Shown here: piece by piece, positions 1 to 10,885 of the stretch
Layout: the number at the start of each line of letters is the position of its first letter
How positions within the stretch are numbered: the first letter of the stretch is position 1
NCBI RefSeq assembly: GCF_002104995.1
Contig: NW_024468369.1
Location: 1 to 29,661 of the forward strand
Length of the DNA: 29,661 nucleotides
Direction of reading: 5' to 3'
Origin: Linderina pennispora
Taxonomy: Eukaryota > Kickxellomycota > Kickxellomycetes > Kickxellales > Kickxellaceae
Notes under the pieces: model-generated
The model's input: the letters and a program-made list of their open reading frames with translations, nothing else
Databases searched by the model: none
Told to the model about the DNA's origin: nothing
Translations under genes and position numbers: made by a program

Positions 1-1
1 C

Positions 2-37
2 GCCGACAGCCGCGACGTGTACAAGTACTTGGCATAA
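2..37 (+). CDS. C-terminal end of a gene entering from the left (partial)
   Basis: The first bases read in one frame as the eleven residues ADSRDVYKYLA followed by TAA at 35-37. The composition is GC-rich and codon-like, and it changes abruptly to AT-rich sequence directly after the stop. That is how a gene end would look here. Eleven residues do not identify a family. It could also be chance, so this is a weak call that the flanking sequence would settle. Confidence 0.35.
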   Translation, partial: ADSRDVYKYLA

Positions 38-1235
38 GCATATTGTTCCCTGCCCCTTCTACGCTATACAAACGAATTTCCAGTCAACTGCTAGAAACGA
101 AGCATTTGTGTATCTTTGCGCACCGCACTGTCTGGCTGTATATGTAGTGACAAGTTGCTCAAAACCACAGCCATACGTCGCACACCGTATATGTGGTTTG
201 CATGTATTCCTTAGGCAACGAGCAGTGGTTCTGAGCAGTGCTATGTAGCTATGTAGCTATGTTTGAATGCTCACCATCTCTCACCTACGAGCTGCTGAAG
301 GTCTAGAGCACAAGGTGGAAGGTGTGGACTACAAGGAGCAAAGCAAAAGAGAGGAAAGAGATGAGTAACGAAAACACCTGGTATATGGATGTGTATATTT
401 CGCGCAACAGTTCTGAATGAATCCTTGAACAGCGATATCTCAGTCCAGAAGCGCACTAGTGGCGTGAGCTTAACAACAGCAGAGAACAACAGAGAACAAG
501 ATTATATTGATGTGAAGAAAGCTAAAGAGAAAGGAAATAATGAGGGCGAACGTAAAGGTTTTATACGTCGCTCAGGTGACAGCTTTTCATTCCATTGTTT
601 CTCTCTTTTGCTTATCGGTTTCGTTTTTTGGCTATGTAGTTTTCAGTAATTGGACCTTGGTATTCAAACAAGCGTTTATTTTACAAACTCTGTTGCCATG
701 CAGTATGTTTCCGATCTGCGGTCTACAGAAAGCGGCAGGATGATATCACAAGGCTGTGATCATCATCCATGGCTTTAAGAGACATGATATCATCTACGGC
801 CTCAAGAGGTAGGTCTTCAATCGTGATCCTCCTGAGGTACTGACTACTGGAACAGATAGCGGATCTGGCTCTCACATTTACTTATAGTTGACAGCTCTAT
901 GAGCCTATCTGGGTGCTGCGAAACAGCAGCTCACATCGCCATGCTAGTGTAATTTTGTTTTTACCCACCCTCATTTTTGCTGCGCAGCCGCCCTTGGTCC
1001 AGCAACGCTATGGAAACCATCTAAAGGAGAAATTAACAAATTAAACAGATCGATTAGACCAACGAAGGTCTCCTGGAAATCACGAAAAACATGCCATTTC
1101 TGCTGGTAGATCATTTGGGCGGAACTGACAGGAGTTGACAAGTATCCTCAGCGTGTTCTATGCCAGGACAAGCAGGGGTCTTCTCTTCTCTTCTTCTCCA
1201 TACCGCTTTCAAGAGCTTCACCGTATATTTTCACT
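38..1235. other. Intergenic, 1.2 kb
   Basis: AT-rich sequence between the gene end at 37 and the start of the broken membrane-protein gene. Only short ORFs without recognisable domains occur (for example around 389-743). An 8-bp tandem repeat lies at 241-262. No tRNA-like A/B boxes or canonical TATA box with an obvious partner gene were seen. Confidence 0.5.
241..262. repeat. 8-bp tandem repeat (CTATGTAG, about 2.75 copies)
   Basis: The unit CTATGTAG occurs twice in direct succession and is followed by a partial third copy (CTATGT). This is a simple short repeat in intergenic DNA with no apparent function. Confidence 0.8.
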
Positions 1236-3125
1236 ATGAATATTATTTTATCTGCTGCAAAGCTCGTGCAGCTGGCCGTGCTTGGGTGTGCTGGTTGCCT
1301 GCTTCTCCAGTCGCTTTTCATGAGCACGCAAACGTTCTTGGGTTCTTTTATCCAACTATCCATGTCCCTACCTTAACCCTGTGTCGCCTGCTGTCGAGAT
1401 CACAGGTCCGATTTCGCTCGCATGGCAGGAAGTCTTTTGAATACGAAGCTAAGGTGTACCTTAGTAGCAAGTCGTGCCGTTCCAACTCGCTCGAAACGTT
1501 CCTCCAGAATGCCACCGAGGTTTGGCACATTGAGCCTCAGAGCCTGGCGAACCGGTACCCCATCTTTGAGAAGCATTTGAGCCTGGATTTCACGGATACT
1601 ACTTGGACGTTTATGTGCCTTTTCATTCAAAAGGCTGGGCAGTTCACATCCCACCCAAACATTAGCGACCCGCATCTGCTTGTTAGCGAGCATGTGCTTG
1701 CGTACACGACAATGTCATCCACATGCTACGGGGATAACCAGAAGGGCAAGGGTATCAAAGCCCATTGCGTTTCGAACACAACATTCATGGTGGAAACCCA
1801 GGCCAAGTGGAAAATTCATCTCGAGGATAATGTGTATACGCCTGAATCCCTTCCCCGACGTCGCTGCAGTAAATGCAACATCATCCGCAGGCAGTCACTT
1901 GACTCAGATAACCACGACTGGCAGCGCTGGCTCTAAGGGCATGTACCTCCCTCTGCTCTATATGGACTGGGACACTAAGTCGGAGAGCGTGAAGTTCCCT
2001 CTCACAGATGGCAAAAGTACAGACAAGGGGACCGACTATTTCAATACGTCTGTTGGTATCAATATGGGGGTACGCGGAGTACGCACTAGCACTGAAATCG
2101 AGCTTAACCATATCACGAACACACCGGAGGATAAGGCTCTCGCGATTTTAAGAAGGAACGAAGATCGTCCATTCATGCCTCATATGTATTACAAAATCGC
2201 CAACAGCCAAGTCGAGTGTCTCAACAGCTATCTACCTTGCGCTCTACCCTGTCCTCCTTTCCTTGTATATCCTTCGGCAACTTTCCATTGCCAAGCTCTA
2301 CTTTGCCTCGGCCTGTTCGAACAGGGAAAAGGCCAGCTCCATCCTGAGGATGTATTTGCTTGTCGAGCACCTAGGGTCGCCCCTGTTCGGTAGATTTGTT
2401 CTGTTGGAAACCACGCGGGTTGAATACTGCTTTTCTGAATGCGTACACACCTGGTGGTATATCAAATCTATCCTCGCAGTCCTGCCTCAGAGGAGAGTGG
2501 CAAGTACAATAAGGTATCTCGCTGGTTCTCGAGCGACCAAACCAGGGACAACGACAAGGACGGCGAACCCACTGCAATCTACCAAGGAGAATGAAGGCGC
2601 GGAAGCGGAGAGCACCTACACTAAAATCCGCTTCATCAGTGTTCAGACACTTTCTCATGGGTGCTTTTGGGTTTTCTATTGCCGGAATATGCGGACCAAG
2701 CGTGTGTCTCTGGAAGCTATGATGCTTCATATCTGTCGGAGGCTGAGTGGAACTGGGCTCGCATCTTTTCCGGGGGCTTGGGTTGTTTCCTTCGTCGCCT
2801 TATCAGGTGGGCTCCTGCCGCCTATTTCATCCCGACTGTCCTCATGGTATTCAAGCGCAAGTCTACCACACATGTGCCAATTATGTACCACCTCCTTCGC
2901 GTGATTGAGTTTGTTATAGTCGGATTGGTTTGCCTCTACGAAATACCCGAGGTGCTTGACCCTAAGTATCTGGCATTGTGCAATGTCGTAAACAGCATCA
3001 GTAGCATTGCCTTAGTTATCCAGTGGAGAGTATACAATAAATTCCTGAGTGGCGCTATTAGCGCACACATATTTCGACAGACCATGCAGCAGTTAGTCAG
3101 ATATACAGGAGCGATAATTAGATGA
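1236..3125 (+). pseudogene. Multi-pass membrane protein gene, broken by several frameshifts
   Basis: Protein-like sequence runs continuously but hops between frames. An ATG at 1236 opens a hydrophobic signal/anchor (MNIILSAAKLVQLAVLG...). A stretch with PVSPAVEITGPISLAW follows in the next frame (about 1372-1435), then a soluble region to about 1845. The next frame carries GMYLPLLYMDWDTKSE (to about 2220). A membrane helix AIYLALYPVLLSLYILRQ begins near 2224. Acidic linker pieces follow (about 2480-2660). The last 465 nt hold three further hydrophobic helices and end at TGA 3123-3125. I do not recognise the family. The layout suggests an N-terminal anchor, an extracytoplasmic domain and four or more C-terminal helices. 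At least six shifts are needed. GTAAGT-like donors, which the resolved introns of this window carry, are absent, so splicing explains it poorly. A decaying gene or assembly indels are the alternatives. Confidence 0.55.
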
Positions 3126-4457
3126 CTAGGCTACAGGCCTTTGTAGGTATATTGGCATGACTCGTGTGCTGATGAGTTCTAAGCTACATGATACCAGAGT
3201 TGAGAAGAACAGTTGTTAATAACAAACAGCTACAGTTTGCATTTGGAACTTTTTGATTCGATGATACAGCCCAATATGCAGAGATAGATAGCTAGTTAGA
3301 GGAAGAGTACGCTAGCGAAGGACGCAGGGATGACAATAGCTACACATTTTGCGTTGCTTAGAATGCATTCGCTCTGCACTAATCACTTATTGGCATCAGT
3401 GGTAGTCCCATGTTGGAAAGGCATCGCTTCTTGAAGTATTTGGAACACATTTGATTCCAACTGCTGTTTGCTAGCCCGAAATGTAAGAGCAAGACGACCA
3501 AGTTGAAGATCAAATTTGCCACAAGCACAAGCGGCATAACTGTACATTCTCATGTAGCAAATTCCATTTGCAAGGCAATGGTTGATGTGCACCAGTTGTG
3601 GTTTGCCGACCGGGCCTTGCATAAAGATAGGCACAGCGCAATATAAGTTTAGGAGTGATATAGAACAGAAAACAACCAGGAAAAAGACATGCGCAACTGC
3701 GGCTGGGGTGCAATGGGCAATTTAAAAGACCGACGGCTCGCGCACCAACTCCTAGGATGCTTAAAGCTTACCATTTAGCCTCAGTTCGATACATACATAT
3801 ATGATTTTTGCGGCAGTAGCTGTATCAGAGTGAGGCGGACGGCGGTGATTTATGAGCAGCGAGGATTGAGGATTCGACCAGAAGCAGAGAATAGATGTTT
3901 GTTCAAAACCTTGCATCTAGTGGCATAGGGAGGGAGATGAGGGCCTCGCACTGCCCACCCTATTGGTTTGGAGTCGTAGATTTTAGTTATATATTTTCGC
4001 TGCAACGTTTCAAGCATGCACGTTTGCCTGACGGTCATATATGGATAGCATGGGGAACGGCGTGTCAAGCAAGAACACTGTACCCTTGGGTCTCCATCTC
4101 GCCACAAGGTAGGATATAGCGCCCATGTGAGCGGTTATTAACAGCAACTGCAGTCTACCACCATCTCTAGATGTCTCCACAATGGTGCCTGATGCCACAT
4201 GCCCCACTAAAGGCATACCTTTGGCAATGGTGTACACAGCAGTAATGATGGCAGACAGAAGAGGCTTCCTCTGGAGAAGCCTTTAGTATGCTATGACCAC
4301 ATTGCAACAGCATACTGAGCCATAAAATAGGGGTACCGATAAGCATGTATATATACCGTAGTAGCAACCACCTTGCAAATAAATGTCTCGGGAGAAAATA
4401 AAGATGGGATTGAGAAAAACAAGTGTTGAGAAAAGAAAAAGAGAAAGGCTTTTGGCG
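3126..4457. other. Intergenic, 1.3 kb, between convergent genes
   Basis: This AT-rich stretch separates the 3' end of the broken membrane-protein gene from the 3' end of the kelch gene. Only ORFs of 85 codons or fewer with no domain character occur. I see no RNA gene or mobile element. Confidence 0.5.
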
Positions 4458-6725
4458 CTAAAGGGTAGGCATGGACGGCACAGCCGGCGCACTGTTGCCA
4501 GCAGCAGCATTGGCGATCTTCTTGACCTTGGACCAGGGCCGGAAGATGCTGGCGCGGGAGCTGGATGGCTCGGGAGCGTCGGACGGGCGGCGCTCGGAGA
4601 GGCCATCGGAAGCATTGGAGTGGGTTGACCCACCAACCACGGAGAGGCGGTTCGAGCTTGCCGACGAGTACTGCGAGCCGTCATCGACATCGACCTGGTT
4701 GATCAGCGGCGAGTTGCCCGACGTGCGCTTCTCGGCGTCGGGCGACCCGCCAAAGCGCGGCGAGCTGGTCAGCGGCGACGTGATCACCGGCGAGTTCATG
4801 ACGCTGGTATCCCACGGCCGCCGCATCTCAAACATGCCCGCCTGCTGGAACGGCGACCGCGGCGGCTTGCGCAGCAGCGGCGTCGACCCTGCGTCGCTCG
4901 GCGCGCGCGCCCGCGTCTCCGGCTCGGCCTCGTGCTCTGCCCGCGGGAAGTACTTCAGCAGCGCCAGGCGCGCCGGCTCGGAGATCGCATGCAGCGCCGA
5001 GCCGCGGTCCGCTGCCAGCGCTGGCAAGTGTCCGCGCAGCACCACTACGCTACGGGCCTGCAGCCCGCGGTGCTGCGCGCGCAGCCCAGCCTCAAACACT
5101 AGCGGTGCCGTCTGCGGAGACGCCAGGTCGCGCAGCGCATTCACAGCATGGATGCCCAGGTCGCGCAGCCCCGATGCACGTGCCACGCCCAGCAGCTCAC
5201 CCAGAACCGCCACGGCCTGTGCGTCGGTCGTCGCCGAAGCATCCGACGGAGCATGTGGGCCGTGCCGCGCCGCCACATCGACGCGGCCTGTGTGCAGGAA
5301 GAACACCAGGATATGGATGGCCGCACACGACGCGTCGATTTGGAACCGGCGCGGCATATCGGCAGTCAGCGAGTCGTCAGCAATACCCGCCCACTGCTGC
5401 GCCTGTACTGGCCAGCGCGCCTGCAGTAGGCCGCTGTTGACCGGCACGTGCCCGTCCGACCCGTCGATGTGCGCGTCGGCCAGCTGCGGCACAAATAGCA
5501 GCTGCGCGCCCAGCTCGAACAGCGCATCGGCGGCGCGCGGCGGCGGCGACGCAGTGTCGCTGGCTGCAGCGACGGCGGCTGCACGGGCGGCGGTTGCAAA
5601 CGGCTGCTTTGTTGAGCCACGGCTCAGCCGGAAGCCCAGGGCCTGCAAATCAACGGTGCGCACCTCGCCGTAGTTCAGGCGGCGGCGCTGGTAGTCGTAT
5701 GTCAAGTCGCGGCGGCTGTCGCCGAACAGCACCAGCGTGTTGGACCGCGGGTCCACCAGCGACTGGTTCCACGATCCAGCGCGGAATCGTCCCCCGCAAT
5801 CCACCACCCGCCACTGCAGCTCTGCCACATCCAGCGCCCACACGCTCAGCTCGCTGTGGCCTTCGTGTGAGATCAGCGTCCCGGTCATCAGCACCGTCCG
5901 CCCGTCCACCATGCTTCCGCGCGGGAACCGCAGCCCCGGCGGCTCGCCCTGGATTGCCTCCGACAGATCCTGCAGCGTACAGTCAGGTGGAGCGCTCAGC
6001 GCATACAGCGCACGCTTCACTGCCGCAAAGCTGTAGTTGCTGTACAGCAGCGTCCGCCCGCCATCGCCTGTCCCCGCTATGAACGACCGGTACAGCCCCA
6101 CAGCCCGCGGGAACCCCGCCCGCAGAACCCACGCCCCGCGCTGCAGGTCATACACATTCAGCTCCTCGACATACTGCTCGTCCAGATCCTGTCCGCCCAC
6201 CACCAGCAGCCGGCTGCCCAGCAGCGTCGCCAGGTGCGCGTACCGCGGCGCCGGAGCCTCTGCCTCCACCGCCGGTCCCGCCGGTCCCCCGCTGTCCAGT
6301 GCCCGCTCCGCCACCCACCGCTCCGTCTGCGTGTCAAACACCGCCATGTCGCCCAGCAGCAGCTTGTTGCTGCGGTTCGACTCGTCCATGCTGCGCTCCA
6401 TCGACTCGCTGCCTGCCACCAGCCCCATCCCGCCAAACACTATGATGAACTGCCGGAACGCCGTCGCCGAGTGGAAGAACCGCGCTGCCGGCGAGGTGCC
6501 CGAGGCCCCCGCAAGTCGTCGCCACGCAAACGTCCCCAGGTCGCACACAAACAGGTCGCTCGACAGCTGCCCCGTGTGCAGCGACCGCCCCCCAAACACG
6601 TATGCCTTGCCGTCCAGGTATGTCAGAGAGCTGCCCACCAGCGCGGGCGGCACATCGCCTGTGCATTTGTGCCCGCGAATGAACAGCTCTGACGCGTCCA
6701 GTTCCGTCGACGCCATGCTTTGCAA
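4458..6725 (-). CDS. Kelch-repeat / BTB-like protein of the Mds3/Pmd1 type
   Basis: A single uninterrupted 755-residue reading frame. The N-terminal third is a kelch propeller: VFGG near residue 43, VFGG near 96 and VVGG near 176, each followed by the spaced aromatic and Trp pattern (AWRR, RWVA, AWVL). A BTB/POZ-like region follows at about residues 395-560, with DALFELG, RWPVQAQQW and HILVFFLHTGRVDV. The last 150 residues are Ser/Pro-rich with many SP motifs and look disordered and phosphorylatable. Kelch plus a C-terminal BTB-like part matches the fungal Mds3/Pmd1 regulators, which act in TOR/pH and meiotic signalling. At 755 residues it is about half the length of the yeast proteins (1,400 or more), so the name is provisional. 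The start at 6725 (MQSMASTELD) could instead be the Met three codons downstream. GC-rich codon use makes long antisense ORFs here that are shadows. Confidence 0.85.
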   Translation of the reverse strand: MQSMASTELDASELFIRGHKCTGDVPPALVGSSLTYLDGKAYVFGGRSLHTGQLSSDLFVCDLGTFAWRRLAGASGTSPAARFFHSATAFRQFIIVFGGMGLVAGSESMERSMDESNRSNKLLLGDMAVFDTQTERWVAERALDSGGPAGPAVEAEAPAPRYAHLATLLGSRLLVVGGQDLDEQYVEELNVYDLQRGAWVLRAGFPRAVGLYRSFIAGTGDGGRTLLYSNYSFAAVKRALYALSAPPDCTLQDLSEAIQGEPPGLRFPRGSMVDGRTVLMTGTLISHEGHSELSVWALDVAELQWRVVDCGGRFRAGSWNQSLVDPRSNTLVLFGDSRRDLTYDYQRRRLNYGEVRTVDLQALGFRLSRGSTKQPFATAARAAAVAAASDTASPPPRAADALFELGAQLLFVPQLADAHIDGSDGHVPVNSGLLQARWPVQAQQWAGIADDSLTADMPRRFQIDASCAAIHILVFFLHTGRVDVAARHGPHAPSDASATTDAQAVAVLGELLGVARASGLRDLGIHAVNALRDLASPQTAPLVFEAGLRAQHRGLQARSVVVLRGHLPALAADRGSALHAISEPARLALLKYFPRAEHEAEPETRARAPSDAGSTPLLRKPPRSPFQQAGMFEMRRPWDTSVMNSPVITSPLTSSPRFGGSPDAEKRTSGNSPLINQVDVDDGSQYSSASSNRLSVVGGSTHSNASDGLSERRPSDAPEPSSSRASIFRPWSKVKKIANAAAGNSAPAVPSMPTL

Positions 6726-7389
6726 AAGTGTGAGAAATAGAAAGAGTGTTGAAAAATTGTGATGTCAACAAATAAGAAGCAAGGCGCCTCTAGATATAGT
6801 GAAGTGTCCCTGAGCCACGCCTATTGAGCCTATGAGTGCCTGCTAGCCCTGTAGCGATTCTTTTGTAAAACCTGCCAATCCGTGCGATATGTCTGTAGAA
6901 CCTCCAGACAGAGCCTGCCAGACGCCTAAATTTTCTTTACTACGCGAATAATGGAAGCAAGCAGATGCAGAGCAAAAAGGCAAACGCAACACAAACCGTG
7001 TCTGAGCAGCCGCTCCTGTTCACTGTCTTTCCAACCATCAAGCACGGCAATCCTCTGTTTTCGCTATACCACATCCCCTCCTCTTGGTGGCCAGATGCCC
7101 CCACTGCACATCTCGCACATTGACACCGATGGGCGATCTACCGTGCCATGCCATTCGATGCGCGGGTTCTTGATCCACCCCCGCCTCTCTTGCTTGCTCC
7201 TCACATTAATTGCCCTCCAGCTCACTCCTGCCAGGTGCTCTGGGTGGCAACCCGCATCTGTCCGGCAGCCCCACATCCACCGATCCCCTCGCTCTATCCA
7301 CCATGTTTTAGTCGTAAGGGGAACCTCGTATTTTTTTCTTGCTGAATATCGCTGTTTAATGTTGTAACTTTTTTTTATTGCCTGGCCGA
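6726..7389. other. Intergenic, 0.66 kb (kelch promoter and Tma46 3' region)
   Basis: Both flanking genes are on the minus strand, so this stretch holds the 3' end of the Tma46 gene and the promoter of the kelch gene. ORFs on both strands are short and have no domain character. No clear TATA box was found. Confidence 0.5.
7374..7379 (-). terminator. Poly(A) signal AATAAA for the Tma46 gene
   Basis: AATAAA on the minus strand about 11 nt past the Tma46 stop codon, in a T/A-rich tract. This predicts a very short 3' UTR. Confidence 0.5.
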
Positions 7390-8457
7390 TCACTCCTCGT
7401 CGTCATCGTCGTCCGAAATGTCGCCAACATCCTCGGCCGCAAACAGATCCTCGTTCTGTGCGCCCTTCTCCTCCGCCTCCTGCTGGTGCTCATCCTGCTG
7501 GTACCCACCGTCCGCCGTCTTGTACTGCGAAAAGTCAAACTCGTCTCCGTCATCATTATCTCCCGCATCCAGCTCAGGGTTGAACTCGAAGAAGTCACGG
7601 CCCGACATGTTGACTGCCTTGCCAGCCTTGAATGCCTTCGCCTTGGCCTCCTTGGCCTTGGCCTCCTCCGCCTCCTTGCGCGCCTTGCGATCCGCCTTCC
7701 ACTTGGTGAACGACTCGAGCGTTACCGGCGTCAAGTTGTCACCCAGCCTGTGCCGCTCTGTCTCCAGGAACTCCTCAAGCGAGATCTCGTCCTTGTCCTC
7801 GTCCTTCTTCTTGTCCTTCTTAAGCACAAATCCGGGCGGCAGCGCGTGCTTGTATATGCACTTGTCGCCGCCATTCGGGCACTCCCAGAACCAGCCGTAC
7901 TTTGAGCTCTCGATCGCCGCCAAAAAGTGCTTGCACACAATGGTGGTCGTGGTCTTTGGGTTGCCGTGCTTCGACAGCACCACCTCCTCGAGCTGGCTCT
8001 GGTCCCAGTCCTCCATGGTCTCCTCCTTGCCGTCGCGCTTGTCCGTGTAAATGTCGAGCTTCTGGCCCTTGCGCTCCACCGACAGGTCGTGCGAGAACTT
8101 GCACCGGTCCCCCTTGCTGCACCCCCCGGCCTTGAAGAACTGGCAAAGGACCGATTTCGGATTGACTCCGAACGGCACCTTTTGCGTCTGGATCGGCTTG
8201 AACAGCTCCAGCATCTCCAGCTTCTGCTTCTCCTCCTCCTTCTTGCGGGTCAGCGCGTTCTTGCGCTCCTCATCCTGCTTGCGGTCCTTGCGGCTCCCCG
8301 AGGTCATCACCTGCTGCTCCACCTGCTTCACGTACTCGCCCACCTTCTTTGACTTTTTCTTGTTCTTGAGCCCAAACGTCTTGTCCTCGATCACCTTCTT
8401 CTTCTCCTTGTCCTGCGTTTTGCGGGACGGCCCCTTGGCTCCCTTCTTTGGCGGCAT
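7390..8457 (-). CDS. TMA46: Tma46 / ZC3H15 (DFRP1) CCCH zinc-finger protein
   Basis: Intact 355-residue protein, close to the 345 residues of yeast Tma46. It starts with the family's MPPKK basic N-terminus and a Lys-rich coiled region (residues 1-90). Two CCCH fingers follow. Finger 1 is C105, C113, C119, H123 in CQFFKAGGCSKGDRCKFSHD. Finger 2 is C175, C193, C200, H204 in the family's longer form with YGWFWECPNGG between. The C-terminal half has the DFRP segment (SLEEFLETERHRLG, near 226-240), a FNPEL motif and an acidic tail ending DDDDDEE. Family knowledge: Tma46 binds and stabilises the DRG-type GTPase Rbg1 and associates with translating ribosomes. There is no intron. The ATG at 8457 is the only sensible start. 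Confidence 0.95.
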   Translation of the reverse strand: MPPKKGAKGPSRKTQDKEKKKVIEDKTFGLKNKKKSKKVGEYVKQVEQQVMTSGSRKDRKQDEERKNALTRKKEEEKQKLEMLELFKPIQTQKVPFGVNPKSVLCQFFKAGGCSKGDRCKFSHDLSVERKGQKLDIYTDKRDGKEETMEDWDQSQLEEVVLSKHGNPKTTTTIVCKHFLAAIESSKYGWFWECPNGGDKCIYKHALPPGFVLKKDKKKDEDKDEISLEEFLETERHRLGDNLTPVTLESFTKWKADRKARKEAEEAKAKEAKAKAFKAGKAVNMSGRDFFEFNPELDAGDNDDGDEFDFSQYKTADGGYQQDEHQQEAEEKGAQNEDLFAAEDVGDISDDDDDEE

Positions 8458-8941
8458 TCTTTGAACCCTTTTAATTTACAGATAAAAATATTCCACTGAG
8501 AACCCCCTCGTTTGCGTCTGTCCTAATGTCCGATGCCAGCTGAAATCGAACAAGTGCAAATGCCGTGTAATGCGAGAAAAAAAATAGCAGAGGAAAATAC
8601 CTCGAATTTTATAAGCGATGTGCGAAAAAATGAAACAGCGCTTGAACGGCGCAGAGCCGCGGCTATAAAAATTTTTACGAGCCGGCTCATCGCGATAGCC
8701 GCTCCTCAGCCCTGTGACGTAGCAGCAGGGGTCATCCCTTCCCCCGACTTCCACATTCTGGGTTTCTCAGGAACTTCCAAAGCAGAGTAAGCCGCACACG
8801 AATAGCGTGACCAAAGAGGGGCGCATCCTTGCAGCCCCATGGTGCGAGACATTGCCCATCCCCCACGCATGACCACCATGGTACCATCTCTCCCCCCTAC
8901 CCTCTTTCTACACAAACCCGCCGAATCTCTCTTATTGGCCC
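8458..8941. other. Divergent intergenic region, 0.48 kb
   Basis: It lies between Tma46 (minus) and the first F-box-like gene (plus), so it should hold both promoters. A TATAAAAA element on the plus strand at 8664 is the only clear core-promoter motif. ORFs inside it are short and featureless. Confidence 0.55.
8664..8671 (+). promoter_or_regulatory. Candidate TATA box for the first F-box-like gene
   Basis: TATAAAAA lies 278 nt upstream of the ATG at 8942. The distance is long, so it is a weak assignment, but it is the best TATA match in the divergent spacer. Confidence 0.3.
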
Positions 8942-10562
8942 ATGCCACCTCTACATACGCCGGGCATACTAAGCCTGCCCCATGTCATAACCATGCGCAT
9001 TTTCAGACTCCTGCTCAAGGGCACAGCACAAACACTTGCAGCATCCTCATATGTCACCCCCAATAGGCTGCTGGTAACACTAATGGCCGTATGTCACCAC
9101 TGGCGGGTCTTTTGCAAGCCGCTGTTTTACCGGAGCGCTTGGCTGTCATTCTCCAAACTCCCGCACACTGAGACTAAACACTACCCAGAGATATTCAGCA
9201 CTCTCTACATGTCGCAGTGCGGGCACACCCGCTACGTGCGTAGCTTGCTAATATACCTCGCCCCAGAAGACCCGCCCGAACCACGCACTAGTACATGTAT
9301 CAGACGCCTACTAATGTTGGGCGAGTTGCAAAGAGCAACCACCATCTCATTCAAAGTGTCCGACGGTGCCCGCAACTACGCGTTGGCAGCACAGAATGCA
9401 GGACTCCCTACATCCAACATCTCTGACATGGTACTGCTCTTGATGGAGGACATCAGGCACATGACCGTATGCTGGAGGACACCGGATATTCCGGCCAATG
9501 CTGGAGCAAACCGGTTTTCGATTTCCCCGGGTCACGTTCCGCACACAAAGAACGGCCCAACCCTGCCCACTGCTGTGCATCTCAGTCCACAGCACCCCGC
9601 TCTGTTTGTGCCTCTGTACCAGACCGCTAGCCCTGCTTTGTCGCTCAGTGGAGATCTGGTAATGCTCATTCGCCGGTTGGCAAGACAGCTGGAGTCGCTG
9701 CGTCTGGAGAACTGCGAATTCGCCCACCTGAAGCGCCTGCTGGCAGCCGAACCATTAGAGTTTCTGCAGCTGAGGAAATTTGAACTGTCTGCTTGCCTGG
9801 TGCCCATTGACGGCCGACTCATCCTGCCAAATAACCCAATGCCGGCCCTCACCCACCTGCCACTGTGACAGTGTGTGGCCGTTCCGAGATGGCACCCTTC
9901 TTTTGCAGAACTCTGGGCGCCTCCAGTCGTTGCGCCTGCCAGCTGACAGTCGCATGTTTGCCCGGCTGTTTTCGCAAGGCGCTTTCACAGCGGTCTATCC
10001 TTGTCTGCACACATTGCAGTGGCTAGCAGGGCACCCGAAACACCAGGGCACTGGTAGACTCAATGGCGCCCAATTCACAGCTGCGTTGCACATGTCGCTG
10101 GTCCTGCGGCACATGCATTTCGGACTCCCTCTTACTGAGCTTTTGCCCGGGCACTCGCTGCCGTCCAGCCTGCACACATTCTGCAGCCCATGGCTAGCAC
10201 TGCACGGCACTGATATCCTAGCTCTCGCGCGGGCATGTCCGGATCTGCGGTACATCTGCCTCAGCCTGGATACTATCGGCCCTGCACGCGGACTGTTTGC
10301 AGTGAGACATGCTAAGCCACAGACTGTGCCCCGGCTAGAATCGCTTCTGCTTGCTAATGTCACCAGCACTGTGCGGGCTGACGAGTGTATGGAGCTGCTG
10401 CTGCGGCTTGCATCGGAGCTGCCGGCTCTGGCAGACATCGCTGTCCGGACCAATTCTCATGCCTTTGCTCGGGCTCTGGCCAAGCAGCTGGGTCCGCCGC
10501 TTCTGCATTTTGGCAGGCTGCGAATATCAGTAGCGCTAATGCCCACAGCAGATAGACTTTGA
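8942..10562 (+). pseudogene. F-box/leucine-rich-like protein, copy 1, split by one frameshift
   Basis: The first reading frame (8942-9868) begins with an F-box-like segment: LPHVITMRIFRLLLKG, then NRLLVTLMAVCHHWRVFCKPLFYR. Its pattern matches copy 2 (LLSLMAVCRSMRAVSAPLFYH). Leucine-rich sequence follows until TGA at 9866-9868. The homologous sequence continues without a gap one frame over, from about 9861 to TGA 10560-10562. The regions on both sides of the break align with one stretch of copy 2 (PALTHL.../VWPFRDGTLLLQN against PVLRRF.../DFPFCDGTGLLNN), so an intron is not needed. One extra base near 9855-9866 explains it. Joined length would be about 540 residues, like the intact copies. Expected role, from the F-box family, is a substrate adaptor for an SCF ubiquitin ligase. 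It is either a recently inactivated copy or a base-call error. Confidence 0.7.
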
Positions 10563-10600
10563 GTTTTTTTTACACGCAATAATGCCTCTATGGCTGTGAC

Positions 10601-10606
10601 AATAAA
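10601..10606 (+). terminator. Poly(A) signal AATAAA after F-box-like copy 1
   Basis: AATAAA 39 nt downstream of the stop of copy 1. A well-placed signal here suggests that the locus was a complete gene until recently. Confidence 0.5.
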
Positions 10607-10885
10607 TGCCCACGGTTGTCGATTTCACTCAGGCATCTGCTTCTGTAGCATTGAACCGCATGCACAATGAGTGCAGGTGGGAAGCTTTTTGGTGATGACG
10701 AAGGCAACTCGGCTGCATTCGTGACTCCAGCCAATCCTCGCTTACCTGGTGTGAACTGGAGCAGACAGGCGGAACCATCTGCCATCCGACAGGCATATAT
10801 CTCACAGGCACACCCTTTCTCCTCTACTCCTTACATGGTTTTCCTACATTATTTTTTGCCTAACCCCAAAACCCGCACATCTATC

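Noticed and set aside
1364-2227. Introns with GTCC donors joining the pieces of the membrane-protein gene
   Set aside because: Frame-compatible GTCC...AG pairs exist (1364-1428, 2167-2227), but the donors differ from the GTAAGT-like ones in this window. A further coding-like segment lies inside the first.
3860-3940. tRNA B-box-like GGTCGAATCC on the minus strand
   Set aside because: No A box or cloverleaf arms could be found around it.
4471-5673. 400-codon plus-strand ORF
   Set aside because: Antisense to the intact kelch/BTB gene; a by-product of GC-rich third positions, with no domain character.
9800-9908. Intron explaining the frame change in F-box-like copy 1
   Set aside because: The TTTTGCAG acceptor is good, but the only frame-compatible donor is GTGCCC. 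The supposed intron aligns with coding sequence of copy 2.
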